64,000 nucleotides of DNA from Acidimicrobiales bacterium (GTDB lineage Bacteria; Actinomycetota; Acidimicrobiia; Acidimicrobiales; Poriferisodalaceae), in the NCBI GenBank assembly GCA_041394185.1, contig JAWKIQ010000006.1, forward strand, positions 47,548 through 111,547, written 5' to 3'. The stretch's first letter is position 1. The number at the start of each line of letters is the position of its first letter. This document shows positions 56,519-63,891 of the stretch, piece by piece. Made by a program: the position numbers and the translations under genes. Under the pieces are notes generated by a model. The model did no database searches and had not been told where the DNA came from. It saw only the letters and a list, made by a program, of their open reading frames with translations.

Positions 56519-57975
56519 TCGGGTGGGCTGATTCGTTCCTCGGTCTTGGTTGCCAGCTTGTTCAGCATTCCCCGAAACACCAGAGCGTGAAAGGGAATGA
56601 GGGCCCACCAGTACAGTCGCCCGACAAGACCTGCCGGCACGAACCGCGCTCGCTGGTGGATACACGAGCGCTCGTGGCCGAGGTCCTCGACCTCCCACTC
56701 GAGCCAGCCATGACCCGGCATGCGCATCTCGGCGCGCAGCCGCAGGAGCGCGGGCTCGAGAGCGTCGACCACGAAGAAGTCGACCATGTCGCCCACGACG
56801 AGCTCGGTCGGATGTCGCCTCCCTCGCCTGTACCCAACCCCGCCCAACAGGTCATCGCCGAACCCTCGGATGCGCCACATCCAGTCGAACGCCAGCCAGC
56901 CGGTCTGCCCGCCCAGCGACTTGATCGTCGACATCGCTTCACTCAGGGGCGCTTCGACGGTCGTCGATCGCTGGTCGGTCAACACCGTGCCCCCAGACCA
57001 TCCGGGGTCGAATGGTCTCGGGCGTGCAGGGTCGAGCGGGCGGCTGGCGGCGGTCCAGCGCGTCGGGATGTCCAGGTCCTGTATTGCGGTCAGCGCCGCT
57101 GCGATCGCTTCGGCTGCCCCCAGCGGTCTGAGCCCCAGCTCGTCGGCCAGATCGCGGCCGCTGACGACCACATCGTTCTGGAGGCCGAGCACCAGCTCGT
57201 GGGCGATCCCGCGAGGCAGCGAGGTCACCAGATCGACCCAGTGCGTCGAAAGCCGAGGCGTCACGAACGGAACAGGAAGAATCACGCGTCGCGCAAGGCC
57301 CGCCGCCGAAGCGTGCAGTTGCATCAGCTCGGCGTAGGTGACCACATCTGGCCCGCCCAACTCCCAAACCCCTGGGTCGATGTCGGCGGTAGCCAGCCGT
57401 TGAAGCGCCTCGAGCACGTCGCCAACGCTCACGGGCTGGCATCGGGTCCGGCCGACCCACCGCGGTGTGATCATCAGCGGCAGCACTTCGACCAAACCGC
57501 GCAACATCTCAAACGATGCGCTGCCCGAACCCAGAATCACCGCCGCCCGCACCTCGACCACGGGCGTTGCCCCGGCCGCCAGAACCTCACCGACCAGGTG
57601 TCGGCTGGACAGGTGGGCTGAAAGATCGTCGGAGTCGTCGCCCAGACCACCCAGGTAGACGATGGTCTTGACACCAGCGAACTGGGCAGCCCTGCTGGCG
57701 TTCTGGGCACATCGGCGCTCGATCTCGTCGAAGTCTTCGCCAGCGCCGAGGCTGTGCACCAGGTAGTAGACCAGGTCTGCGCCGTGGAACGCGCCTGACA
57801 GCGAGTTCGGATCCAGCAGGTCGCCTTTGAACACCTCGACCAAGGGCCGCCACGGGCGGCCGCTGAGCTTGTCTGGCGTTCTTGCCAGGCAGCAAACCTC
57901 GTGCCCGTCCTCGACCAGCTGGGGCACCAATCGCCCCCCGATGTAGCCGGTAGCTCCGAGCACGAGAATTCTCAT
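56515..57975 (-). CDS. NAD(P)-binding SDR-like protein with DUF2867 domain
   Basis: A 486-aa two-domain protein. The N-terminal atypical SDR/NmrA-like Rossmann fold starts MRILVLGATGYIGGRLVPQL and continues DLVYYLVHSLGAG and TIVYLGGLG. The C-terminal third (about residues 330-486) is DUF2867 (WLAFDWMWRIRGFGDDLLGG, then GDMVDFFVVDALEPALLRLRAEM), ending with a hydrophobic segment. ATG 57975 is used; ATG 57981 is equally possible. Proteins of this build are common in actinobacteria and of unknown substrate. Confidence 0.82.
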   Translation of the reverse strand: MRILVLGATGYIGGRLVPQLVEDGHEVCCLARTPDKLSGRPWRPLVEVFKGDLLDPNSLSGAFHGADLVYYLVHSLGAGEDFDEIERRCAQNASRAAQFAGVKTIVYLGGLGDDSDDLSAHLSSRHLVGEVLAAGATPVVEVRAAVILGSGSASFEMLRGLVEVLPLMITPRWVGRTRCQPVSVGDVLEALQRLATADIDPGVWELGGPDVVTYAELMQLHASAAGLARRVILPVPFVTPRLSTHWVDLVTSLPRGIAHELVLGLQNDVVVSGRDLADELGLRPLGAAEAIAAALTAIQDLDIPTRWTAASRPLDPARPRPFDPGWSGGTVLTDQRSTTVEAPLSEAMSTIKSLGGQTGWLAFDWMWRIRGFGDDLLGGVGYRRGRRHPTELVVGDMVDFFVVDALEPALLRLRAEMRMPGHGWLEWEVEDLGHERSCIHQRARFVPAGLVGRLYWWALIPFHALVFRGMLNKLATKTEERISPPD

Positions 57976-58030
57976 GAACATCCCATGCCCAGGGCGCCGA
58001 TCAGCCAAACCGTTCGCCAGAATTCAATCC

Positions 58031-58246
58031 ATGGAACTGTTCGAGATCGAGGACGAGAAGAAGCTGTCGCGAGAAGAAGCGGCCAAGTGGCTACACCAAC
58101 TCGCCGACACGCTCGAGCGTCACAACCAGGTCGAGTTCGTGCAGAAGGGTCTTCCCATCAAGATCAAGGTGCCAGACGAGGTGACCATGGAGGTCGAGGT
58201 CGAGATCGGGGAAGAGAACAGCCTCGAGATCGAGATCAGCTGGTAG
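58031..58246 (+). CDS. Amphi-Trp domain protein
   Basis: A 71-aa protein matching the amphi-Trp domain: MELFEIEDEKKLSREEAAKWLHQL at the start, PIKIKVPDEVTMEVEVEIG in the middle and LEIEISW at the end, with the conserved closing Trp. ATG 58031 is the natural start; the longer open frame crosses the divergent gene's start region. Stand-alone amphi-Trp proteins have no assigned role. Confidence 0.78.
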   Translation: MELFEIEDEKKLSREEAAKWLHQLADTLERHNQVEFVQKGLPIKIKVPDEVTMEVEVEIGEENSLEIEISW

Positions 58247-58253
58247 CGCGAAC

Positions 58254-59090
58254 CTATTCGGTCATCAGGTCGGCGACCCGCAGTTCGCCTTCGCGCGTCT
58301 GACCGCCGCGCGCCAAGAACTCGCGCATCAGGGCCTGGGTGCCGGGTAGACGCATTGTCTGTTGGAACAGGAACGCCTCTTCCAGTAGGCCCTCGGACAG
58401 GTCGAGTTCGTCGGCGTTCAACACCGACTGCTTGGCCAGAGCCACGGCCCCCGGGGAGAACGAGGCGATACGTCTCGCCAGCGCATCGACGAACGGGGTC
58501 AGCTCGTCTGCGGGCATCGCACGATTGACCAAACCCCATCGGTCGGCCGTTTCGGCGTCGATGTCGACTCCGCCGAGCACTATCTCCATGGCGCGGCCGC
58601 GACCCACCAGGCGTGGCAACCGCTGGGTGCCCGACCCACCTGGCAAGATGCCCAGCGGTACCTCCATCTGATTGAAGACCGCACTGCCCAGCGCAGCGAA
58701 GCGCATGTCGAACGACATGGCCAGCTCGTTTCCTCCGCCACCAACACGTCCCGCGATCTCTGCGATGGTCGGCTTGGGCATGGTGCGATAGGTCTCGCAC
58801 ATGCGATGAAACGAGTTCAGCGTGTCGCTTCGCTGAGCGGGCTCGTCGACGGGGGCTGCTTCCAGCACCTCGACGTCGAAGTGAGCGATGAAGAACTCTG
58901 GGTTGGCGCTGCGAAGCACCACCACGCGCACCTCGTCGTCAGTGGCGGTCGCATCGGCGAAGTTGCGCAGATCTCGAAACAGCTGAGGGGTCATCACGTT
59001 GACGGGCGGAGCGTCGATGACGCCAACCGCCACACGATCGGAGATGTCGATGCTCAGGGTTTCGAATCCGTCGTACACAGGTGCCCCCAC
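58254..59090 (-). CDS. Enoyl-CoA hydratase/isomerase family protein
   Basis: A 278-aa crotonase-fold protein. The oxyanion-hole segments are near IAHFDVEVLE and GRVGGGGNELAMSFDMRFA; EVPLGILPGGSGTQRLPRLVG is the family core with the usual catalytic Glu replaced by a Gly/Pro pattern (LGILPGG), so the chemistry may differ from a classical hydratase. The start is GTG 59090. It is the last of a minus-strand series and has no obvious operon partners. Confidence 0.82.
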   Translation of the reverse strand: MGAPVYDGFETLSIDISDRVAVGVIDAPPVNVMTPQLFRDLRNFADATATDDEVRVVVLRSANPEFFIAHFDVEVLEAAPVDEPAQRSDTLNSFHRMCETYRTMPKPTIAEIAGRVGGGGNELAMSFDMRFAALGSAVFNQMEVPLGILPGGSGTQRLPRLVGRGRAMEIVLGGVDIDAETADRWGLVNRAMPADELTPFVDALARRIASFSPGAVALAKQSVLNADELDLSEGLLEEAFLFQQTMRLPGTQALMREFLARGGQTREGELRVADLMTE

Positions 59091-59102
59091 GTCGGCGCGT
59101 CG

Positions 59103-59732
59103 TCAACCGTCGGCTGACCGCATCAACGAACCTACTTCGCGGTCGCGTTGGCGGTCAGATCGCAGCAGGGCTTCAGCGGCGCCCAGCCGGTCGTGTTGCG
59201 GCTTGTTCTGGCTGAGCTTGCGCTTGGCTTCGACGTGGTCGACTTTGATTCGCAGCCCGACGATCGCAGAGAGCATCTTGTTGATGTAGTCGTCGGGGGC
59301 GTCGTCGACGCGCCATGCCGGTGAGTCTCCGGGGGTTCTGGCTTCGTTGAGGTCGGTCAGCGCAGTGACGGTGTCGAGCTTCCAGGTGTCGTCATGAACG
59401 ACCTCGACAGTTCCGTGAACGTGGATCAGTTCGTAGTTCCACGTGGGCACCACCTTGGCGTCGCTGGCCTTGGTGGGGTACCAGCGCGGCGAGATATAGG
59501 CGTCAACAGTCGGCACTATCAGCAGCGCCTCGGCGCCATCGATGCGGCGCCAGTGGTCGTTGGCCCTGGCTACGTGAGCGCTGACCAGCGTCAGTTCATC
59601 GTCGACAAGGAACGGAAGAGCTGTCGACTCGAGCCGGTCGACCGAGGTGACCAGATGACCAAATGGCACAGCGCGCAACACGGCGAGCGCGTGGGTGTGG
59701 TCGTCGACGGCGAACGCCTTCGGAACGTACAT
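59103..59732 (-). CDS. PaiB-like FMN-binding protein
   Basis: A 209-aa protein of the PaiB/FMN-binding split-barrel family: MYVPKAFAVDD at the start, LVSAHVARANDHWR, AYISPRWYPTKASDAKVVPTWNYELIHVHG in the middle and a basic helical end (KRKLSQNKPQHDR). Family members bind FMN and have been called negative transcriptional regulators, but many act in redox or stress metabolism. ATG 59732 is used; its stop is 12 nt before the hydratase start. Confidence 0.85.
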   Translation of the reverse strand: MYVPKAFAVDDHTHALAVLRAVPFGHLVTSVDRLESTALPFLVDDELTLVSAHVARANDHWRRIDGAEALLIVPTVDAYISPRWYPTKASDAKVVPTWNYELIHVHGTVEVVHDDTWKLDTVTALTDLNEARTPGDSPAWRVDDAPDDYINKMLSAIVGLRIKVDHVEAKRKLSQNKPQHDRLGAAEALLRSDRQRDREVGSLMRSADG

Positions 59733-59741
59733 GCAGCGAAG

Positions 59742-60470
59742 CTAGCTCTGGTCGGCGAACAAGGCGCCGCCCTTTACCAGCCACGAAAAACCGAACGCCA
59801 GAACCGCGACCGACTCGAGCCAGAAGACCAGCTCGAGATGGAACAGATCGGATACGGCGATCATGACCATGCAAGCCACGATCGTCCAGCCACAGAAGCG
59901 GAAGACCTTGTTGCGTTTGATCTTGTTGCCAGTGGCCGTCGAGTGCTGCGGGTCGTTGCGGAACACCCGTAACAGCCTGCGCTGCCAGGACATGTCGGCG
60001 GTGACCTCGCCTGCGGTCTTGGTGAAGTGGTACAGGCTGAACACGGCCAGCAACCCGAAGACGACGGCGGCGCTGAGCTTGTGTGCGTATCCGACCAGTC
60101 GGGGCGCACCCACGGCGTCGGCCCCCTGGCTGGGAGTTGGCAGGAGTGCGACGGCGATCATCGCCGCGCTCATGACGTTGCTGAGCGCGTTGTCGATCTT
60201 GTGGCCGGGCCTCGGCCGATAGTCGTACGACAAGAAGAACACGGCCAGGGCGCACAGGCTGCCCACGAAGTAGCCGCCGGTGCGGCCGTAGTAGTACGCG
60301 CTGATCGATCCCCGCAGCGCTTGGCCATCGAGCAACCAGTCGCCGAGGGCCACGCCGAACGGCAGCGCAACGGCGATTACCCCCACGACCTTCTGTAGGT
60401 AGGCGTACGACCGGGCCAGCACATCCTGCTCGACCGGGCTCATCAGCTCGGCGGGCGGCGGCTCTTCCAC
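59742..60470 (-). CDS. Multi-pass membrane protein, unknown function
   Basis: A 242-aa protein with about six transmembrane segments (for example VVGVIAVALPFGVALGDWLL, GYFVGSLCALAVFFLSY, LSAAVVFGLLAVFSLYHF and LESVAVLAFGFSWL). A conserved-looking SISAYYYGRTGG loop follows TM1. No family recognised. The start is GTG 60470; the end lies 10 nt before the PaiB start. Confidence 0.65.
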   Translation of the reverse strand: MEEPPPAELMSPVEQDVLARSYAYLQKVVGVIAVALPFGVALGDWLLDGQALRGSISAYYYGRTGGYFVGSLCALAVFFLSYDYRPRPGHKIDNALSNVMSAAMIAVALLPTPSQGADAVGAPRLVGYAHKLSAAVVFGLLAVFSLYHFTKTAGEVTADMSWQRRLLRVFRNDPQHSTATGNKIKRNKVFRFCGWTIVACMVMIAVSDLFHLELVFWLESVAVLAFGFSWLVKGGALFADQS

Positions 60471-60479
60471 ATCTCAATG

Positions 60480-60513
60480 GTTACCAGGTGCCGTAGCCGG
60501 GGCGCCTGGTAAC
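60480..60513 (-). terminator. 13-bp hairpin after the DUF3501 gene
   Basis: GTTACCAGGTGCC (60480-60492) pairs with GGCGCCTGGTAAC (60501-60513) with one G-T wobble and an 8-nt loop, 5 nt beyond the DUF3501 stop. There is no T tract, so it may be a processing or factor-dependent termination site. Confidence 0.5.
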
Positions 60514-60517
60514 GGGG

Positions 60518-61075
60518 TCACGCAGCCAGATCGGAGGCCAGCGCTTCGCGCTGTTCGGCCGACAGCTGTACCTCGCCGGCCAGCTCTTCGAAGTCGCAGC
60601 CGACTGCGACGGGTGTTTGGCCGTTGACGCCGAACGTCAGGTACTGAACAGCAGACAGACGATCGTCGCCGACCTGGGCCGCGTCGTAGGACGCATAGAC
60701 CTTGGTGCCGTCTTCGAGCTTGACGTACAGGGTCTTCTCGAGGCCCAGCCAGCGGCTCAGCAGCGGCTTGCGGTCGAACTGTTCTTCGATCTCGATGAGC
60801 AGCACGCAGGGCAGATCACCGTCGTCGCCGAGGAACTGGTTGTAGACCTCGATCTCGTCGACGATGGCGGCCTCGCGCACGATGCGTTCGGCCCGGATGA
60901 TCTCCTGCACCTGGTAGGTGAGGGTCTCCTTGTTTTCGAACAGGAAAGTCAGGTACTCGCCGAGGTGCACCCGGCGTGGCCGCTTGACCTCGAAAATGTG
61001 GGCGCGGGCCTGGTCGCGGGTGTCTTCGTAGGTTTGGTAGTCGACGACGTCAGTGCGTTCGATGAGGCGGGTCAT
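60518..61075 (-). CDS. DUF3501 family protein
   Basis: A 185-aa cytoplasmic protein of the DUF3501 family. Typical stretches are RARAHIFEVKRPRRVHLGEYLTFLFEN-like (residues about 22-48), LIEIEEQFDRKPLLSRWLGLE and QYLTFGVNGQTPVAVG. ATG 61075 is used; the longer frame overlaps the Fe-S gene. It is the third gene of an operon with rubrerythrin and a GlpC-like Fe-S oxidoreductase, a combination seen in several bacteria. No biochemical role is established to my knowledge. Confidence 0.82.
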   Translation of the reverse strand: MTRLIERTDVVDYQTYEDTRDQARAHIFEVKRPRRVHLGEYLTFLFENKETLTYQVQEIIRAERIVREAAIVDEIEVYNQFLGDDGDLPCVLLIEIEEQFDRKPLLSRWLGLEKTLYVKLEDGTKVYASYDAAQVGDDRLSAVQYLTFGVNGQTPVAVGCDFEELAGEVQLSAEQREALASDLAA

Positions 61076-61082
61076 TGCGTGT

Positions 61083-62444
61083 TCACTCCTCTGATTTCTC
61101 GACTGGGGTGGGGAAACCGTCAGGGCGATAGGCGCGGGCCAGGATCGACATGGGATGCATGGGCCGTCGGCCGGCGTGTTGGCCGAACTGGATGGCTGCC
61201 AGCGGACAGTCGGTGGCCCAGACCTCGGCATCGGCGGCGGCCTTCATCCCGTCGAAGGCCTTCTTGCCGATGCGGATAGAGACCTCGTAGCCCTCGGTCT
61301 TCATGGCATAGGTGCCATCGTGGCCACAGCACTCCATGGTGGTGCTGGGCGTGACGCCTGGAATCTTGCGGATCAGGTCGCGGCCCTTGAAGCCGACCGC
61401 CTGAGCCCTGAGGTGGCACGGGGCGTGGTACGAGACGTTGCCCGGTGTCGATTTGAAGTCTTCGTTGAAGCGTTCCTCGCGGCGGATCGACCACAGGAAC
61501 TCCGAAGGGTCCATCACCTGCTCTGCCAGCTTGGCCGCACGGTCGCGGTCGTCCTCGTCGACGAGGTCGGGGTATTCGTTGCGCAGCATCATCGAGCAGG
61601 TGGGGTTGATGGCCAAGACCTTCTTGCCCGCAGCCACGTGCGGCTCGAGCTTGTCGAGGTTGTTCTTGGCCTTCTTGCGAAGGGTGTCGAGGTCGCCCGA
61701 TTCCCAAGCCGGCATGCCGCAGCAGTTGAGCCCCTTCTCGCAGGTGATGTCGACGCTGTTGGCCCGCAAGACATCGACGGTGTCGCGGCCGATCTCGGGT
61801 TCGTTGTGCTGCACGTAGCACGTCTGGAACAGCACGGCCTCGCCCTGTGAGGGGTTGTCGTGGATGAGCCCCTCGTTCTGGGCCCACTTCTCGAACGTGC
61901 TGCGGGCGAACTCGGGAAGCTCCTTGTCGGGGTGGATGCCGAGGACCTTCTCGAGGAACTGACGATGCAGCTTCGATCGTGAGTTGAGCTTGTTGGCGGC
62001 GCCCATGCTGGCCCTGGCTGCCACGGCGGTGCGGTCGGGGTCGCCGAGCACCTTGTCGCGAAAGCTCGTGCCGTTCTCGCGGGTGCGCTGGGCCTTGTAT
62101 CGGTGAACCAGCTTGGGGAAGTCGAGCTGGTACTCGTGCTCGTCGCGCACCGTGTAGGGGCACTGCACCTCGCAGAGCTTGCACTGGAAGCACTCGTCCA
62201 TGACCTGGGCCGTCTCGGCCTCGGTGATCTTGCGCACGTCGCCGTCGTGACGATCGTCGATGAACGAAAACAGCGAGGGAAACGAATCGCAGAACTTGAA
62301 GCACATGCGGCAGCCATGGCAGATCTCGAACGTCCGCTCGATTTCCTTGGCCAGACCCTTTGGATCCCAGTAGACGGGATCGGACGGGTCATAGGAGAGG
62401 CCGTCGGTCGGCGAGTAGGAGATTGGTCCGCTTGATCCGGTCAT
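61083..62444 (-). CDS. Heterodisulfide-reductase-related Fe-S oxidoreductase (GlpC-like)
   Basis: A 453-aa soluble Fe-S protein. Two 4Fe-4S motifs (CHGCRMCFKFC near residue 42 and CFQCKLCEVQC near 85) precede two CCG domains (LNCCGMPAWE and MECCGHDGTY), each with an additional upstream Cys (CYVQ and CHLRAQ). This is the HdrD/GlpC plan of electron-transfer subunits. No dehydrogenase flavoprotein partner is adjacent. The gene lies between rubrerythrin and DUF3501 on the minus strand, 8 nt from DUF3501. A role in peroxide or oxygen detoxification electron flow is inferred. Confidence 0.87.
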   Translation of the reverse strand: MTGSSGPISYSPTDGLSYDPSDPVYWDPKGLAKEIERTFEICHGCRMCFKFCDSFPSLFSFIDDRHDGDVRKITEAETAQVMDECFQCKLCEVQCPYTVRDEHEYQLDFPKLVHRYKAQRTRENGTSFRDKVLGDPDRTAVAARASMGAANKLNSRSKLHRQFLEKVLGIHPDKELPEFARSTFEKWAQNEGLIHDNPSQGEAVLFQTCYVQHNEPEIGRDTVDVLRANSVDITCEKGLNCCGMPAWESGDLDTLRKKAKNNLDKLEPHVAAGKKVLAINPTCSMMLRNEYPDLVDEDDRDRAAKLAEQVMDPSEFLWSIRREERFNEDFKSTPGNVSYHAPCHLRAQAVGFKGRDLIRKIPGVTPSTTMECCGHDGTYAMKTEGYEVSIRIGKKAFDGMKAAADAEVWATDCPLAAIQFGQHAGRRPMHPMSILARAYRPDGFPTPVEKSEE

Positions 62445-62495
62445 GGCTGCCGATGTGCTTTCAGTTCGTATGGATTCTGGAAGGGCCGAGGCCGA

Positions 62496-62912
62496 TCAGC
62501 TGATCGACTCGAGCATCTCCTGGAAGCGGCCGGCGTGGCTCTTTTCGGCCTTGGCGAGGGTCTCGAACCAGTCGGCGATCTCGTCGAAGCCCTCTTCGCG
62601 AGCGGCCTTGGCCATGCCCGGGTACATCTCGGTGTACTCGTGGGTCTCGCCGGCTACGGCCGACTTGAGGTTGGCGACGGTGTCGCCCATCGGCTCGTCG
62701 GTGGCGGGGTCGCCGACCGACTTGAGATAGTCGAGGTGGCCATGAGCGTGGCCGGTCTCGCCCTCAGCGGTCTCGCGGAAGTTGCCGGCGACCTCGGGGT
62801 AACCCTCGACGTCGGCGATCTTCGCGAAGTAGAGGTAGCGACGGTTGGCCTGCGATTCGCCGGCAAACGCGTCCTTGAGGTTCTGGTGGGTCTTCGTGCC
62901 CTGGAGGCTCAT
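62496..62912 (-). CDS. Rubrerythrin (erythrin-type, no rubredoxin domain)
   Basis: A 138-aa four-helix di-iron protein that reduces peroxide. The iron ligands are in AGESQANRRYLYFA, ETAEGETGHAHGHLDYL, AGETHEYTEMYP and KAEKSHAGRF. The C-terminal rubredoxin-like domain of classical rubrerythrin is absent, so an external electron donor is needed; the next gene, an Fe-S oxidoreductase, is a candidate. AAGGAGAAG lies just upstream of ATG 62912. Divergent from the Fur/PerR gene. Confidence 0.9.
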   Translation of the reverse strand: MSLQGTKTHQNLKDAFAGESQANRRYLYFAKIADVEGYPEVAGNFRETAEGETGHAHGHLDYLKSVGDPATDEPMGDTVANLKSAVAGETHEYTEMYPGMAKAAREEGFDEIADWFETLAKAEKSHAGRFQEMLESIS

Positions 62913-62992
62913 GAACTTCTCCTTGGAGGATGGTCAGTGACCGTTGGTTTCGCCGACCGCGCGGGTCGACATCCGGACTCTAGCACTTTCTG

Positions 62993-63018
62993 GACTGATT
63001 CCAACTTTGTTGTCAGTC
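62993..63018. promoter_or_regulatory. Dyad operator between rubrerythrin and Fur/PerR genes
   Basis: GACTGA (62993-62998) and TCAGTC (63013-63018) are perfect inverted arms around CAAC-TTT-GTTG (63002-63012). The dyad overlaps the predicted -35 of the Fur/PerR gene, so it probably allows autoregulation and control of the rubrerythrin operon. Confidence 0.55.
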
Positions 63019-63039
63019 TTGATCTGGCGCGCTTATACT
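63010..63039 (+). promoter_or_regulatory. Promoter of the Fur/PerR gene
   Basis: TTGTCA (63010-63015) and TATACT (63034-63039) are separated by 18 bp; TATACT lies 8 nt before the ATG at 63048, again a leaderless spacing. Confidence 0.6.
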
Positions 63040-63047
63040 TGGATTTC

Positions 63048-63461
63048 ATGTATCCGTCATTGCTGGAGCGTCTAAGGGACAGGGGCTATCGCCTCACGTC
63101 GCAGCGTCGCGTCGTGGCCGAGGTTCTCGACGGCGACCACGTTCACATGACGGCCGACGAAGTGCTCGAGGCGGCGGTGGGCAGGCTCCCCGAGATCAGC
63201 CGTGCGACGGTGTACAACACCTTGCGCGAGCTGACCGAGTTGGGAGAGGTCCTCGAGCTCAATCTCGACGGCCGCTCTAAGCGCTACGACCCCAACGTCA
63301 CCCGCGCTCACCACCACCTGGTGTGTGACGGCTGCGGAATGGTGTTCGACGTGCAGTTCGAGGTCGAGGCTCCGGCGCTCGCGGCGACCGAAACCCACGG
63401 CATGAAGCTGGGCCGGGCCGAAATCGTTCACCACGGTACTTGCCCGACCTGCACCAACTAG
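63048..63461 (+). CDS. Fur/PerR family metalloregulator
   Basis: A 137-aa Fur-family repressor. The winged helix is in residues 5-80 (RLTSQRRVVAEVL, then ISRATVYNTLRELTELGEV). The metal domain has HHHLVCDGCGMVFDV and a C-terminal CPTC, giving the two CxxC pairs of the structural zinc site. The divergent rubrerythrin operon points to PerR-type peroxide sensing over iron uptake control; that choice is inference. Confidence 0.87.
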   Translation: MYPSLLERLRDRGYRLTSQRRVVAEVLDGDHVHMTADEVLEAAVGRLPEISRATVYNTLRELTELGEVLELNLDGRSKRYDPNVTRAHHHLVCDGCGMVFDVQFEVEAPALAATETHGMKLGRAEIVHHGTCPTCTN

Positions 63462-63474
63462 GCCAACCTTTGGC

Positions 63475-63891
63475 ATGAGCCAAACCCCTGACCCGCTTTC
63501 CCTGCTGCCGATTTTCGCCGACCTCTCGAAGTCGGACATGAAGCGCGTCAACAAACTGATGGCCGAGACGGTCGTCAAAGCCGGGCGCAACCTCGTCACC
63601 GAGGGCACCGTGGGACGTGAGGTGTTCGTGATCCGCGACGGCAAGGCGACGGTTCGCAAGGGGTCGCGTGTCATCGCCACCGTCGGTCCGGGCGATGTCG
63701 TCGGCGAAGGTTCACTGATCTCGGGCGAGCCCCGCAGCGCCACCGTCACCGCCGACACCGACATGACGGTCGAGGTGCTCGATCGGCGCGAGTTCTCGTC
63801 GCTGCTCGAGGAGTTCCCCGGCATCGCCCGAAAGATCCTCGCCGCCACGATGCGCCATCTCCACACCGTTGATCCTTCGGTGGCTCACTGA
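63475..63891 (+). CDS. Cyclic-nucleotide-binding domain protein
   Basis: A 138-aa protein made almost wholly of one cNMP-binding domain (IFADLSKSDMKRV, then GREVFVIRDGKATVRKG and the phosphate-binding-cassette-like GDVVGEGSLISGEPRSATVTA). No DNA-binding or effector domain follows. The stretch GEGSLISGEPRSATV has the Glu and Arg that contact cyclic nucleotides. It begins 13 nt after the Fur/PerR stop in the same direction and may share its transcript. Confidence 0.82.
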   Translation: MSQTPDPLSLLPIFADLSKSDMKRVNKLMAETVVKAGRNLVTEGTVGREVFVIRDGKATVRKGSRVIATVGPGDVVGEGSLISGEPRSATVTADTDMTVEVLDRREFSSLLEEFPGIARKILAATMRHLHTVDPSVAH

